Below are positions 35,136-45,981 of a DNA stretch of 64,000 nt, piece by piece. The number at the start of each line of letters is the position of its first letter. Position 1 is the first letter of the stretch. The stretch is from Iris pallida (taxonomy: Eukaryota > Streptophyta > Magnoliopsida > Asparagales > Iridaceae), in contig JANAVB010015600.1 of the NCBI GenBank assembly GCA_029216955.1, positions 34,414,569 to 34,478,568 of the forward strand, written 5' to 3'. Below the pieces are notes generated by a model. The model saw only the letters and a list, made by a program, of their open reading frames with translations. It was not told where the DNA came from and searched no databases. A program made the translations under genes and the position numbers.

Positions 35136-35582
35136 CTACTGTTGCTGTTGGACTGGTGCTGGTCCTCTAACTGAAGGACTAGAGAAGGCCGATGAACTCC
35201 TCCTGTTCGGGCAGTTCCCAACCCTGTGGTCCGGGGCACCACAAACCAAGCACAAACCCTGTGCTCTGCGACACTCTAATACCACATGCCCTGGCTTCCC
35301 GCAGTGTGAACATCCCACTGTGGAAGACTGATTTTGCTTCTGCTGTTGAGGGTGCGTCGGGGTGGAATGCTGAACCGACGTCACTGAGGCCGTCCGCCTC
35401 GGAGCTCCAATGGTCAAAGTCCTGGCTGCCGAGGCTGGCGCTGACGACTGGTTCATCTGGCTATGGGATCGCTTCCGACCTCCGGTCCTATCCACGATCC
35501 TCTGGAAGGTATATTCATGCCTCCGGACTGCCCTCAGTACTGCATCAAAGGTCTGATGCTCAAACTGCTCCACCGCTAACAA
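35136..35582 (-). pseudogene. gag: gag of element C: nucleocapsid part
   Basis: Encodes the linker after capsid (EQFEHQTFDAVLRAVRRHEY), a Ser/Gln-rich stretch and two zinc knuckles, CSHCGKPGHVVLEC and CLVCGAPDHRVGNC. Frameshifted relative to the capsid part near 35590. Confidence 0.88.
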
Positions 35583-36300
35583 AATCTCTAGTGGAGCCCC
35601 TGCTGAAACCGCTGGGCTCTATCGAACTCGGTCACCACCAAGGTGGGAGCAAATCGACTAAGCCTGGAGAACTCGGCCGCATATCCATCGACCGTCATGC
35701 CTATCTACTTCAGATTGGTGAACCTCGTCTGTAGATCATACCAAGCTACAGCATCAAAATACTTGGTCTGGAATATCTCCCTGAATACTGCCCAGGCAAT
35801 AGGGGCCACTAATCCAACGGCCTGCGCCGCCCACCAGCTGCGGGCAAGATCCAATAGCTGTAGGTGCACCACGGCCACCTTCTCGTTTTCTGGAGTCCTG
35901 GCTGCTTCTAGAATCACCTCTGTGTTCTGAAGCCATACATCTGCAGCGATCACATCTTCACTGCCGTCGAAGAAGGGAGGGTTCAAGCGCTTGAAGCTGT
36001 TGGCCGCGCTATTACCCTGATGACCTCCTCTGGTCAAAGCATCTGCCACCGTCTGGTGCAAGACATCTCATCGACGATCCTGGAAGGCTAATAGTGACCT
36101 GATGAGACCCACCAAAGTGCCATCATCAGGCTCTGCAGGCTGGACGGGCTAAACTGGTGGCTCTCCTCCAGTAGGCATGACTCTGGAGGCTACTCCTGAA
36201 TGCTGGGCTTGATCTCCGGGTTGCTGCTGGTCCATGGAAGGTGCTCCGTCTTGTTGATCGGCAGGTCCAGGAATAATGCCGTTGAAGAAGACGACATAGA
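35583..36300 (-). pseudogene. gag: gag of element C: N-terminal and capsid part
   Basis: Capsid frame 36061-35705 reads FKRLNPPFFDGSEDVIAADV, WLQNTEVILEAA, LARSWWAAQA and FREIFQTKYF, a retrotransposon gag domain. TAG at 35705 replaces a glutamine codon, after which EFSRLSRFAP is readable. Upstream, GLIRSLLAFQDRR is followed by TGA, so the true start lies further right, before about 36290. Confidence 0.85.
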
Positions 36301-36450
36301 GAATAATAAGGAAGGACCAGGACAGATCAACGATACAAGCATGTGATCAGGTCAAGATTACAGGGATTTAGAAGATACAAGGAGAGATCAAGGGCGAGTA
36401 CCGATTGAGACTTCTATTCGGTAAACCTTCACATATCTTGATTTATAAGA

Positions 36451-36467
36451 CCTGCATGGGCCACCAC
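36451..36467 (-). promoter_or_regulatory. primer-binding-site candidate of element C
   Basis: On the minus strand GTGGTGGCCCATGCAGG follows the end of the 5' LTR by seven bases. It is identical to the site in element E. Confidence 0.5.
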
Positions 36468-36474
36468 TTAACCA

Positions 36475-38420
36475 TGTAACGCCCCAGAACCAGAATACAG
36501 GAGAGCGGAGACGAACATAGCCAGCTACGTATATTGAAGTGTAACCCACCTCGCTATACGGTCACGGCTGTCTAGATACATGAGGGTTTAACTACAAACC
36601 ATCAGTCTCCTATGGTCATAAACAAGCCTATTGTCTCAATCTCAAGCAAGGAATAACAGTTACAAGATGTCAGAGCACCAAATATACAATAGTAAGGCAT
36701 TTCATACATTACACATTCGGATGATCATGAAGCTAGTCGTACAAAATGTCAAGACTAGCAAGAGTTCTGGTCATACATGATCAACCCTAGGATTTGTCAA
36801 TCATGTTACAGCCCGTAGGCAGACAGTAAATAAAGGTACAATATGAGTTAACACGTGCTCGTCGGCTAAACGTTTCAAAAGAATAATTTTTACAATAAAG
36901 TGGGAGGACAAAAAAAATCCACTCGTTGCCAGGGTTACGCCTGGTGGTCACCATCTGGCTGGAAGACATGTGGATCCTCTGGTGCTGCTCCGATATCTGG
37001 CCACACAAAATCAGCTGGGTCAGACCCCAAAAAGAGTAAGTACCACAAAAGAGGCTTCGCTTAGAAACTAAAACCAACATATCACAATAGAATATTAAAG
37101 GTAATAAATAAAGAGCTGATAATAATAGAGATAACAACAGTAAACTGAGTACGAGGAAACCATTCAAGTAGCCAGGTCACAACCCTTAAACCAAACAAGG
37201 ACCAGGGTTACAGCCCTTCACCTGAATAGAAATCCCTCTCAAATACTATTGGTACAGTGAAGACAATAACGAAGAGAGGACACAGAACTGCTCCGGAAGC
37301 CAGGTTACAACCCTTAAACTAAACAAGGACCGGGATTGTAACCCTTCGCCGGAACAGAACTGGACCCCCGATCTTTATCGCTAAGGCCAGTATAAATGAT
37401 CATGGTATTAAGGTAAGGTAAAACATGACGAACATGGCATGGAGTTGCAATAAGACAATAAATGAAGAGAGGACACAGAACTGCTCCGGGAGCCGGGTTA
37501 AAACCCTTAAACCAAACAAGGACCGGGGTTGTAACCCTTCGCCTGAACGGAACTGGACCTCTGATCGTTATTGTTAAGGCAAGCATCAATAAGCATGTCA
37601 TGTCACAATCTTGTACAGGATCAGGACAAGTCGAAGCTGGGCTAGACTTCATTCAATCAATCACGGCCAAGCAAAGAGTACGGCTTGATACTTTAACTAA
37701 GCAGGGTTATCACAGACCTAGTTACTAGCAAATACAATAAGATTATCCCAACAGCCACAAGCCCTGCAGACCATCCGATTATCCAGGTCGAATGTCTGTT
37801 TTTGAAGAATGCAACACGTGACTGTGTGCTAGAAATGTGCCCTACTCGTCGGTAGGCTATAAGTCCACTTAATACGCCCAGATAACGGGATTGTCTGTAG
37901 CTGGGAATCTCTTTATGTCTACTAAATTATTCTAGTTTATTAGCCTTAGTCAATTACTGTAGGTATCCCTGACCGTGGTACTCAGGGATCCCTATCCTAG
38001 ACATGATTCAAGACAGTACTGGTTTATTTGTACAAACACAATCGCCCACGGTATCCAGGTCATTCAATTCTGTCATGACATGCTAGCCGTCGCAACAGCA
38101 TTCGAGATATATATCATGTAAAATTTACTGTCAAGAGTGCGCCACGACGGGCCACTATTATGTCATGTCATTTGTCAAAAGTGCACCACAACTGGTCACC
38201 ATTATGTTATGGAACATATTTAAAATTTACATTTAACCTGGTATAAGCGTATATGCAATAACTAAATATAAACAGGGTGCAAGAGTTGTAGAGGAATCAT
38301 GCGGCTCAGGGGAGATGGGACATAACTTCCACATACGAACCCAAAATGAGGTGCTCCAGAGATATTCGGAAAGGCAAGACAAAGATCTAAAAGTTTCATG
38401 TTTCAAGTTTTTCGAAATTT
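36475..38420 (-). repeat. 5' LTR of element C, 3' portion
   Basis: Homologous to 28504 to about 30445 of the other LTR. It is interrupted by element E at 38420 inside the sequence CGAAATTTTGGCTA, and the LTR continues at 50068. Confidence 0.92.
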
Positions 38421-38778
38421 TGTAGCACCCACTTTTTGAAATAAGGGTATTTTAGTCATTTTAGCCATTTTAATCATTTTGTGATTTTCTAGATATTATT
38501 GACTTGTGATTGATTTAGCCTTTGGTCTAACTTTAGAAAACCCACATTAGAGACCAACCATGACCTATGATGAGTATCTAGCTAATTAGATTTTATTTTT
38601 AGACTTTGGTTTAATTTAGAAGCCATTTGGCTATTCTTAGGCTAATTAATTAATTGGCCTTTGTAGCCTTTTGTTATTTGAGCTTAAACTTAACTTAAAT
38701 AGAGGAGTGGGACCCATGGACCATCCTTGACCCTATTAGGACTCCTATGGCCGGCCAAAACAGGAAGCCCCCATCCCC

Positions 38779-38785
38779 TATATAA
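38779..38785 (+). promoter_or_regulatory. TATA box of the E LTR
   Basis: CCTATATAAGC, 358 bases into the LTR. It is repeated at 46340-46346 in the 3' LTR. Confidence 0.65.
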
Positions 38786-41700
38786 GCTTTGCATTAGAAT
38801 AGATACCCCCTTCACAAAACCCTAGTTTCCAGCTCTCCAAAACCCTAACTTTTTCATCCGACCTCTGTTTTACCCCAAACAAAGTGCGTTGTGATCGTGG
38901 GAAGGAGGAGAATTTGCTGGAGCATTGTTAGCAAGGAGTTGGAGGCGTTTGCTTGGTGGAAACTGGTCGTCTCATCGATCGAGGAGTCAGTTTCTTGGAT
39001 ACTTCAACTCTCAATAGGTAAACACCCAAACACCATAGTTTCTTCTGATTTTTCTTCATATTAGTATGCATCTAGGTACCCTAGAACTACCCATGAAGTT
39101 TGGTTAAGTTTCGTGTCCATTTGATAGGTGTATCGGACACGTATCGGATTAGGTTTATAGGTGTTCGATGAAATTCCTATTAGATTTCGAACATGTTTAT
39201 TTTGTGATCTAATTTCACGAATTTATAGCCCTATAGGTCAGGATTCCTAAGCCCTAGGTTCTTGGTTGAATCGACACATTTTCGTGCCCGAAACAAGACA
39301 CGCACGCGCAGCACGAGGACCGCGCGCGTGTCCTGCTACTGTTATGTCCTTTCTCTTTGGACACAGCGATTCAACCCGAGATTTTTGGTCTGTATTTAGG
39401 CCCCATGACTGACAACACCCTCGTAAAGTTTCGTTGGATTTCATGGAGCGTAGAGAGAGAAATCGACGTGGCACTGATTTTGAACTGTCGCGCGTGCGCC
39501 AGTTTTTGGCGTCCAATACACGTGTCGTGCGACTCGGACACGCGTCGGATGTCCAGTGCAGACACGTGGGCATGTAGCCCTATATGTGGGCTATGTGTAC
39601 GAGAAACCACGTGTCTTACCTTGCTCTGTGTCGAGCCCTAGATCGTGTGACACGCGTGCACGATGTTTAGTTCTTTGAGTTTCAACCACTCTAGGATTTG
39701 TTTTTGGACACGTCGTGTCTTGTCTTCTGGTCACAACACGACCTGGGTAGCACCTACACACACGCAGGAATCATTACCAACCTTTAGTTTCAAACATTAT
39801 TGGGTTTTTCAAGGGTTTTAGGTCATGATTAGATAATTAGTTGAGTATCAAGTTAAGTCAGATTTTCAGTTTCAATTTTCCTTCCTGTTCAGTTTCCTGA
39901 TTATTGATCCCATCATAATCTGATGCAATATGCTGTATAAATCAAACCTACAGGTCCTACACTACCATATCTTGGAGTATCTATTAGATTGCATCAAGAG
40001 TAGGGCTGTGATCGAATTGGGTTGGCATAAAGTATCAGTAGGTATCAGATTTACTGTTCCAATTTTCTTTCTTGTACTGTTTAGTATTTTGCTCAGTTTT
40101 CGAATGTGGTTCCTGATCAAAACTCAACCTACAAATCCTTTTTGACCCCCTCTAGGTGATACATGTTAGTGTGAATCAAAGTTTAGGCTGTATCCGAAAT
40201 TAAGTAGCCATAGGTTAGATGAGTCTTTAAATTCCAGTTTTTCTTCACTGTGCAGTATTGATTCTTTCCAGTTCGGTTCCAGGTATTTTCTGTGTAAATC
40301 GACCTACAGGATCCTATTATACATATCTAGGTAAATACCTATTAGGTTGTAGTATCGAGAGTTGAATTTGAAGGTTGTGTTTCAAGTAGCAGTTTGCTTG
40401 AAAGTTCCTGTTTTCCTGTCAGTTCCTATTGTTTCATATTTCACAAATTTTTCTGTCATGTGAAATCATGTAGGCAACCCATAGATCCCTTCTGGCCTAT
40501 ATGAGAGTTTACTTGCTACTTTGCAATGGGTTAAGACCTTGATCAATGTTGGGTTGACACTTAGTATAGGGTTTTCCTTAATAGTTCAGTTTCCTTTTTA
40601 GAACCTATTAGACATATATAAGTGATACCTAGTAGTTTGTTAATAGAAATAGGGCTGGGATCCATTTGGGTTAGCAATAGGTATTGTGTTGTTAGATTTT
40701 CCAGTTTTCCTGTTCCAGTTTCATTTCCAGTTTTGTTGACAGTTAGTTCAATGTTAGCTGATTGTTAGTTAGGAATTAGTAATATCCAGTCCAGTTTAGA
40801 TGTTACTAAGGACTAGTTGTTGTAGTTAGAGTAGGATTTGGTTTTAAGGTTTATATGTATGTGTGTATTGGTTAGATAGGCTGATGTTTTGTGATGAAAT
40901 TCAGGAAGTAAGCAAGCAGTGAGGCTTGCAACAGCAGCAATGGCATGCTGCATAGCAGCAGGGCTGAAATAAATAGCCAACTGCAATGGCAGTAGCAACA
41001 CCAGCATGTCAAGTGCATGTGTTCAAGTGTGTGGTTACATTGGGTTGTGTGGTGAGGATTCAAGAATTTAGATTACCCTATTCTAAACTAGAGAATTCCT
41101 AAAAGATATCCTAGCCTAGAATTTAGTAGATATTAGTCTAAGTATGGGGATTAGACATAGGGTATTGTGTGTTAAAGTAGTGCTATTTGAATTTCATTGA
41201 TTGTTGAGATTAGACTTCTTGAAAACCTAAGATACCACCAACACATACCAAATCAACTCTAAGACTAGTAGTGGACCAACATTGACCTAGTTTGACTAGT
41301 TTGGTTGACCAAAGTTGACCCAAGGTTGACTTTGACTTAGATTGACCAAATTCATGTAGAATTTGCATTGAAGACTTTTCTTATGATATTTTAGACTGTA
41401 TGATGACATGTGGTTGTTTTAAATAGGATCGTATTACTCCAGTCCAGTCACTTTTTATCATCAGCAGTTCGGATTGCCAGGCGAGTATATTCTCTGATCT
41501 TTTCATGCTTCTTTGGACATGTACTCTTGTTATAGACTAGTGTACTTGATGCTGACACGACGTTCATACGGATCGGTACCCTATGGATCTTTTCATGCGA
41601 TGTTATCCCCTCGGATACATCGAGTATGTCATATTTCATGTACTTTATCATGTTCATCATGTACTCCATGTATTCACTTTTATCCATGTGCACTCATATG

Positions 41701-42110
41701 TTATTCATGTACACTCATGACCATGTGAGCTCCATATATATAGTAGTTGTTATCCATGTGCAATAACATAACATGCTTCGATCCTTGTGTATTGGTTGGG
41801 GGCAGGGAGAGTGTAGTTTGTTATATGATCATTATCCCCAGTAGTTGTTATCCATGTTATTTTCGTAGTTGTATCCATGTGCGACCCAAGCTGTTTACCT
41901 AACCAATTCATGCTCTGTTTCACGTAGAAGGTTATATTCTTTATTTATCATATTTATACCTCAGTTATATCTTCTTTCCTGTTGATTTCTCTTTATAGCG
42001 ATTCATGTATAATTTTCTATAGCTTGCTTTATATGTCCATTCCTGATATGAACTGTTGTGAGAGATATGTGCTCGTTCCGTCCTGACTGGGCATGTTGAA
42101 AATTTTACAG

Positions 42111-42220
42111 GTGATGATGAGGAGTATTGTCCTACATATTATGGCATTGGCTTAAATGATACTGGCGACGTGGACCCACAGGAGGATCCCACACTCGTTG
42201 AGGACTTGCCCATAGTCTAG
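42111..42220 (+). other. possible LTR-borne acidic exon, E 5' LTR
   Basis: CTGAC at 42083-42087 and TTTTACAG at 42103-42110 precede an open acidic frame with DDEEYCPTYYGIG, GDVDPQEDP and a DLPIV end before TAG at 42218-42220. The 3' LTR copy (49668-49776) keeps the frame but has lost the exact CAG|G site (ACAAGTG). Confidence 0.4.
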
Positions 42221-42514
42221 ATGAGACTTAGCACTTTATTTTGCATTTTCTTTTGAGACTCTTATGAGTTGTACTTGAGATATTTTTGGTGGTTTACACC
42301 TATACTTTTATAGTGACTTTCTTGAGATTATTCTCCTGTTCCATCTTAGTATTGTGATTGAGTTACGTATTATTTTTACTCTATTCATAGCTTGGTTAAA
42401 TTGTGTTAGATATGGTGACTCAGGACAGAGTTCTACCGCCGACACTGCGGCGTAGGCTGGGCATTCGTTACTTCTCGTGCCCTCACACTGGGTGCGGGTC
42501 GTGACACGTTTTTA

Positions 42515-42531
42515 GTGGTGGCCCATGCAGG
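42515..42531 (+). promoter_or_regulatory. primer-binding-site candidate of element E
   Basis: GTGGTGGCCCATGCAGG starts eight bases after the 5' LTR end. Shared with elements B (one difference) and C. Confidence 0.5.
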
Positions 42532-45073
42532 TCTCGCAATCACAACTAGTGTGATTCGTAGTGGTACTCGAACTAGAGTATCATTACAACCTGCAGTAGA
42601 ATATAAGATATAAGTTAAGGTACTCAATCACTATTAGGAATTCCTGAGAGATTCCTGGGACGACCCTTGAGAATCTCATTTTGAGCTTCGATTTAAATTC
42701 CTTTTTCCCTTACTTTAGTCCACCTTCCTCCCTCGATTCTTGCATCTTGTTTGAACTCTTTTCACCAATACCCTTACTTCCTTGTGTTTAATAAAGGTTA
42801 GGAAGATGGCTACACTGCTATATACTCATTAGTTAAACGCATGGCTAGGAGGATTACATTAAGGAATTAGGATACACGGAGATTTTGATTAAGTTATAAG
42901 GGCATTTTTCTAAATGGATGCTTTAATGATTAGTAGTTTGTAAGTTGGGATATTACCAAGGAAATTTATCTTGAAGATTCTAAGTAGTAATCACTAGAGG
43001 ATTATAAAATTTTACCTTGATACCGAAGGAAATTAGTTAGAATCTAAATAAATTGATTTCATGAATTGATGGGATTCATGAATTATTGGATTATGATTAT
43101 ACATCCTTACGTATATAGATTGGTTTGAATGATAAAAAAAAGGGGGTGGCAGTATGAACTATTGAGTCGTACAAGCTGCGATGTATATATTGAATTTCAA
43201 ATTTAAGTGGAAGCAATGATATTAAAAATTTTGGTTTAGAATATCGGGAAGATATAAACACGATTGTTTTGGAAGAAATTTTTGGAATCATGTCAATTGA
43301 TTAAAGATTTAAAAATCTATTTGGATTTTGGTTTAAGAAGTAGTAATTATGTTTCAATGACTTAGAAAAAAAAAATTTATGGTTGATAAGCGCGTTAAAA
43401 TACTGAGCTGTAACTGCTAGATTGTCGTGATAAGCTGAGTGTCTATCTTGAGGATTATTGAGACAAATTGGGGAGTTTTTTTTATTATTTAGGAAGTGAT
43501 ATAGAATTTTATGGATTCATGATTTATCAACTCTGGAGTTGGATTGAAACGTTAAATTTGGAAAGGTTAGTAGTAACGAGATCAAAGTTATTATGAGATT
43601 TATGAAAAGGATTTAAATGTTAGTCGTGGTTAGATTGGAAGGCTTAGAGTGAATACAAATTGAGGTAGTTATTTTTGGAATTTCTTTTTAAAGGAATATA
43701 AAGGTAGGCCACCAAGGTAATCTTAATGAGATAGAAGTGTTCCACACTAATTGCCATATCACTCGTGACTATGATAGTAGTATATACTCCAGTGTTGTTA
43801 GTCGTCTGCCAAACTATGGGACTGTATCTCAAATCTTGACCTACTCAACCTTCCCTCAAATCTAGATCTTTTATTGTGACTTCTAACCATTTGTATTTGA
43901 TCATTCCTTAGCAGTATTCGCATTTAGAACTGTGTCCCTAGATTATTTCACTGGATTCTTAATTAAATTTATTTCATGCTTCAACTTGATTTCCTTTACT
44001 TTTGTATTAGTTGTCACCTCTTGAACCTTTACCATGATACTAAAATACTTTCTGACTTAAATTCGAGATTCAACCATGACTCAATTCTTTCAACCCGACA
44101 TGTGATGGAGTTCTTCTTGTTCTTTAAATGCTTAACGTTGTACCTTATCTTGATTGCTTGACCAGCTTAGTTAAGGATCTTGGACTATTTCTTTTCTTCT
44201 TCATTATTACCTCCCTTACTTATACTTGACTACCTCATGTTGCTAATTTAGCCTTAGTTTTGTAAGCTTATCCTTTTTGAGCTTGATCATGACATATTTT
44301 ATTGGGTCGCGACCTACTAACATATTGTCTAATCAGAACCGGTGTATAATGGTCTGATCAACCTAGTGCACTTGGTTCGCTTTCATATATTACTCTACGT
44401 GGATGAGACTCTAGAGCATCTGTCTCATCCACGACAGTTTGGCAATTCTCCTTGAACTATTTTCGTCGTCTATGAACCACGTATTGTACTCAATAGTATC
44501 GTCTTTGAACTCTTTTGTTTTTGTCTTTCACATATTTCAGAAAGGCAAGGCACTCTACTTAATAGGTCAACACAGAGTATCACGTTTAGCTTCCTTATCA
44601 GAAGGAGGATAGTGGCTTAATTCTATATCCTCACAGTATCCTTTAGGATTTCAATAGTGTTGAATTCTAAACCCACGATCGCGACCAGTCGACTTGGTCA
44701 TTCCCTTATCGTCCAATGTTTGGAACCTTATTCAATTGAATTAATTCAATTGTGACATGGATTTCAAATCCTGGATACTCGTGCCTAGACTTCAATGACC
44801 TCGTTCTCCATCTTGACCAAACCTCGATTCATCTTGGATTTGATCAACTTAGATCATATCGAGACTAAAATATCTATAGATATATGTATATATAGTGTGC
44901 TTGGATTTTAGTGTTATTGACAGTCGTGCTTTAAACTTTCGATTTTTGATCATCCTTAGAATATTAATGATTTATGGTTAATTTCAGTTGTTTTTATAAT
45001 CACCAGTATTTATATAGGATGATATACTGCCTTACAGCCTAATGATTTATTATTTATCCTTATCTTTTCCAGA
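42532..45073 (+). other. non-coding leader of element E
   Basis: About 2.5 kb between the PBS-like site and the gag-like ORF. It is AT-rich and has no open frame with recognisable similarity on either strand. It could be the remains of a deleted region or a packaging leader, and I see no motif that decides. Confidence 0.5.
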
Positions 45074-45763
45074 ATGGCACCCATGACCAGAATTTGTCCC
45101 CAGTGCACAGCCGCAATTCCGGATGAGACCGAGATTGTAACTTCCCCTTCTATTGCTCAGGAGGTATTAGCAGCCTCACCGGAGAATTTCCCTCCATCTC
45201 CTGTCCTTCAGGAGGGGACTGCAGTTCAGCCAGAGACTGAGGGCCTTCCTTTGCCCCCTGGAGTGGTACCCCATGCCATTCCTGTTGAAGCTCATATTCA
45301 CAGATTTCTTCAGGATTTGTGGGAGGTACAGAGACTTCAGACTGAGCTTATGAGAGAGCAGAGTCTCAGTATCCAATTGTTGCGGGATTACATGCATTCG
45401 AGGGAGGAGCCTAGTCCCAAGAGAGCAAGGAGAAGTTTATACCCAGAGCCTCAGGAGTACCCAGGCTTTCAGCCTAGACCAGCCTATCCAGTTCAGATTC
45501 CTGTCCAGCAGAGACCAGCTGAGCGAGTGCCTACCTGTGCCTTCTGTAAGAAGCTTGGGCACGAATGGAAGGACTGTAGGAAGAGACTAGGATTGTGCCT
45601 ATTTTGTGGGTCAGCTGCGCACAAGATAGGAGACTGTCCTACTACATTTGCCCCTAGACGAGGCCTACCTCCAGGAGAGAGAGTTCCAGCTACCAGACCT
45701 AGTAGAGGTGAGTTCTTGACCCATACCTTATCCTATCTTGATGATTATTGTACCCTACCATAA
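45074..45763 (+). CDS. gag: element E mini-Gag (zinc-knuckle protein without capsid domain)
   Basis: A 229-residue ORF starting at ATG 45074 just after a T-rich stretch. The N-terminus resembles gypsy Gag leaders (MAPMTR, then an acidic Pro-rich region). The middle, FLQDLWEVQRLQTELMREQ, is a probable short coiled coil. A basic PSPKRARRSLYP could act in nuclear import. Two CCHC knuckles follow: CAFCKKLGHEWKDC (about 154-167) and CLFCGSAAHKIGDC (about 175-188). The capsid domain normally found between leader and knuckles is missing, and no pol follows. There is no internal stop, unlike every other coding region of this window. It probably binds element RNA or DNA and may work with full Gag from a relative. 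A role cannot be shown here. Confidence 0.75.
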   Translation: MAPMTRICPQCTAAIPDETEIVTSPSIAQEVLAASPENFPPSPVLQEGTAVQPETEGLPLPPGVVPHAIPVEAHIHRFLQDLWEVQRLQTELMREQSLSIQLLRDYMHSREEPSPKRARRSLYPEPQEYPGFQPRPAYPVQIPVQQRPAERVPTCAFCKKLGHEWKDCRKRLGLCLFCGSAAHKIGDCPTTFAPRRGLPPGERVPATRPSRGEFLTHTLSYLDDYCTLP

Positions 45764-45944
45764 TATTTGTATGTTTGATACCTTATGACTACTTTTGATC
45801 TAGTATGACTTTAGTAGCTAGACGAGACTCCAGACTGATTGCATGCCGTAACCCTGTATGATTTCTTTTCAACTGCATGATTTAGATAAGTTTTCTTAAG
45901 ACCATGGTTGTTGGGGATTGACCTAGGAAGAATAGGATCATTTT

Positions 45945-45981
45945 AATTTCGAGGACGAAATTATTTTAAGGAGGGTAGACT
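45945..45981 (+). promoter_or_regulatory. conserved box and polypurine tract of element E
   Basis: AATTTCGAGGACGAAATT (45945-45962) is followed by AAGGAGGGTAGACT just before the 3' LTR. Confidence 0.85.

Larger units (their letters stand above)
38421..42506 (+). repeat. 5' LTR of element E
   Basis: TATATAA at 38779-38785 is the likely promoter. AATAGGTAAAC at 39013-39023 resembles a 5' splice site. A region rich in ACGTG and GGACACG words lies at 39280-39760, a TTGACC cluster at 41281-41350, and a conserved 3' splice-site-like motif at 42083-42110. Small open frames inside recur in the 3' LTR only because the LTRs are copies. Confidence 0.95.

Noticed and set aside
40813..41063. Minus-strand small frames repeated at 48369-48619
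   Set aside because: Present twice only because the two LTRs of element E are copies. No sign of separate coding constraint.
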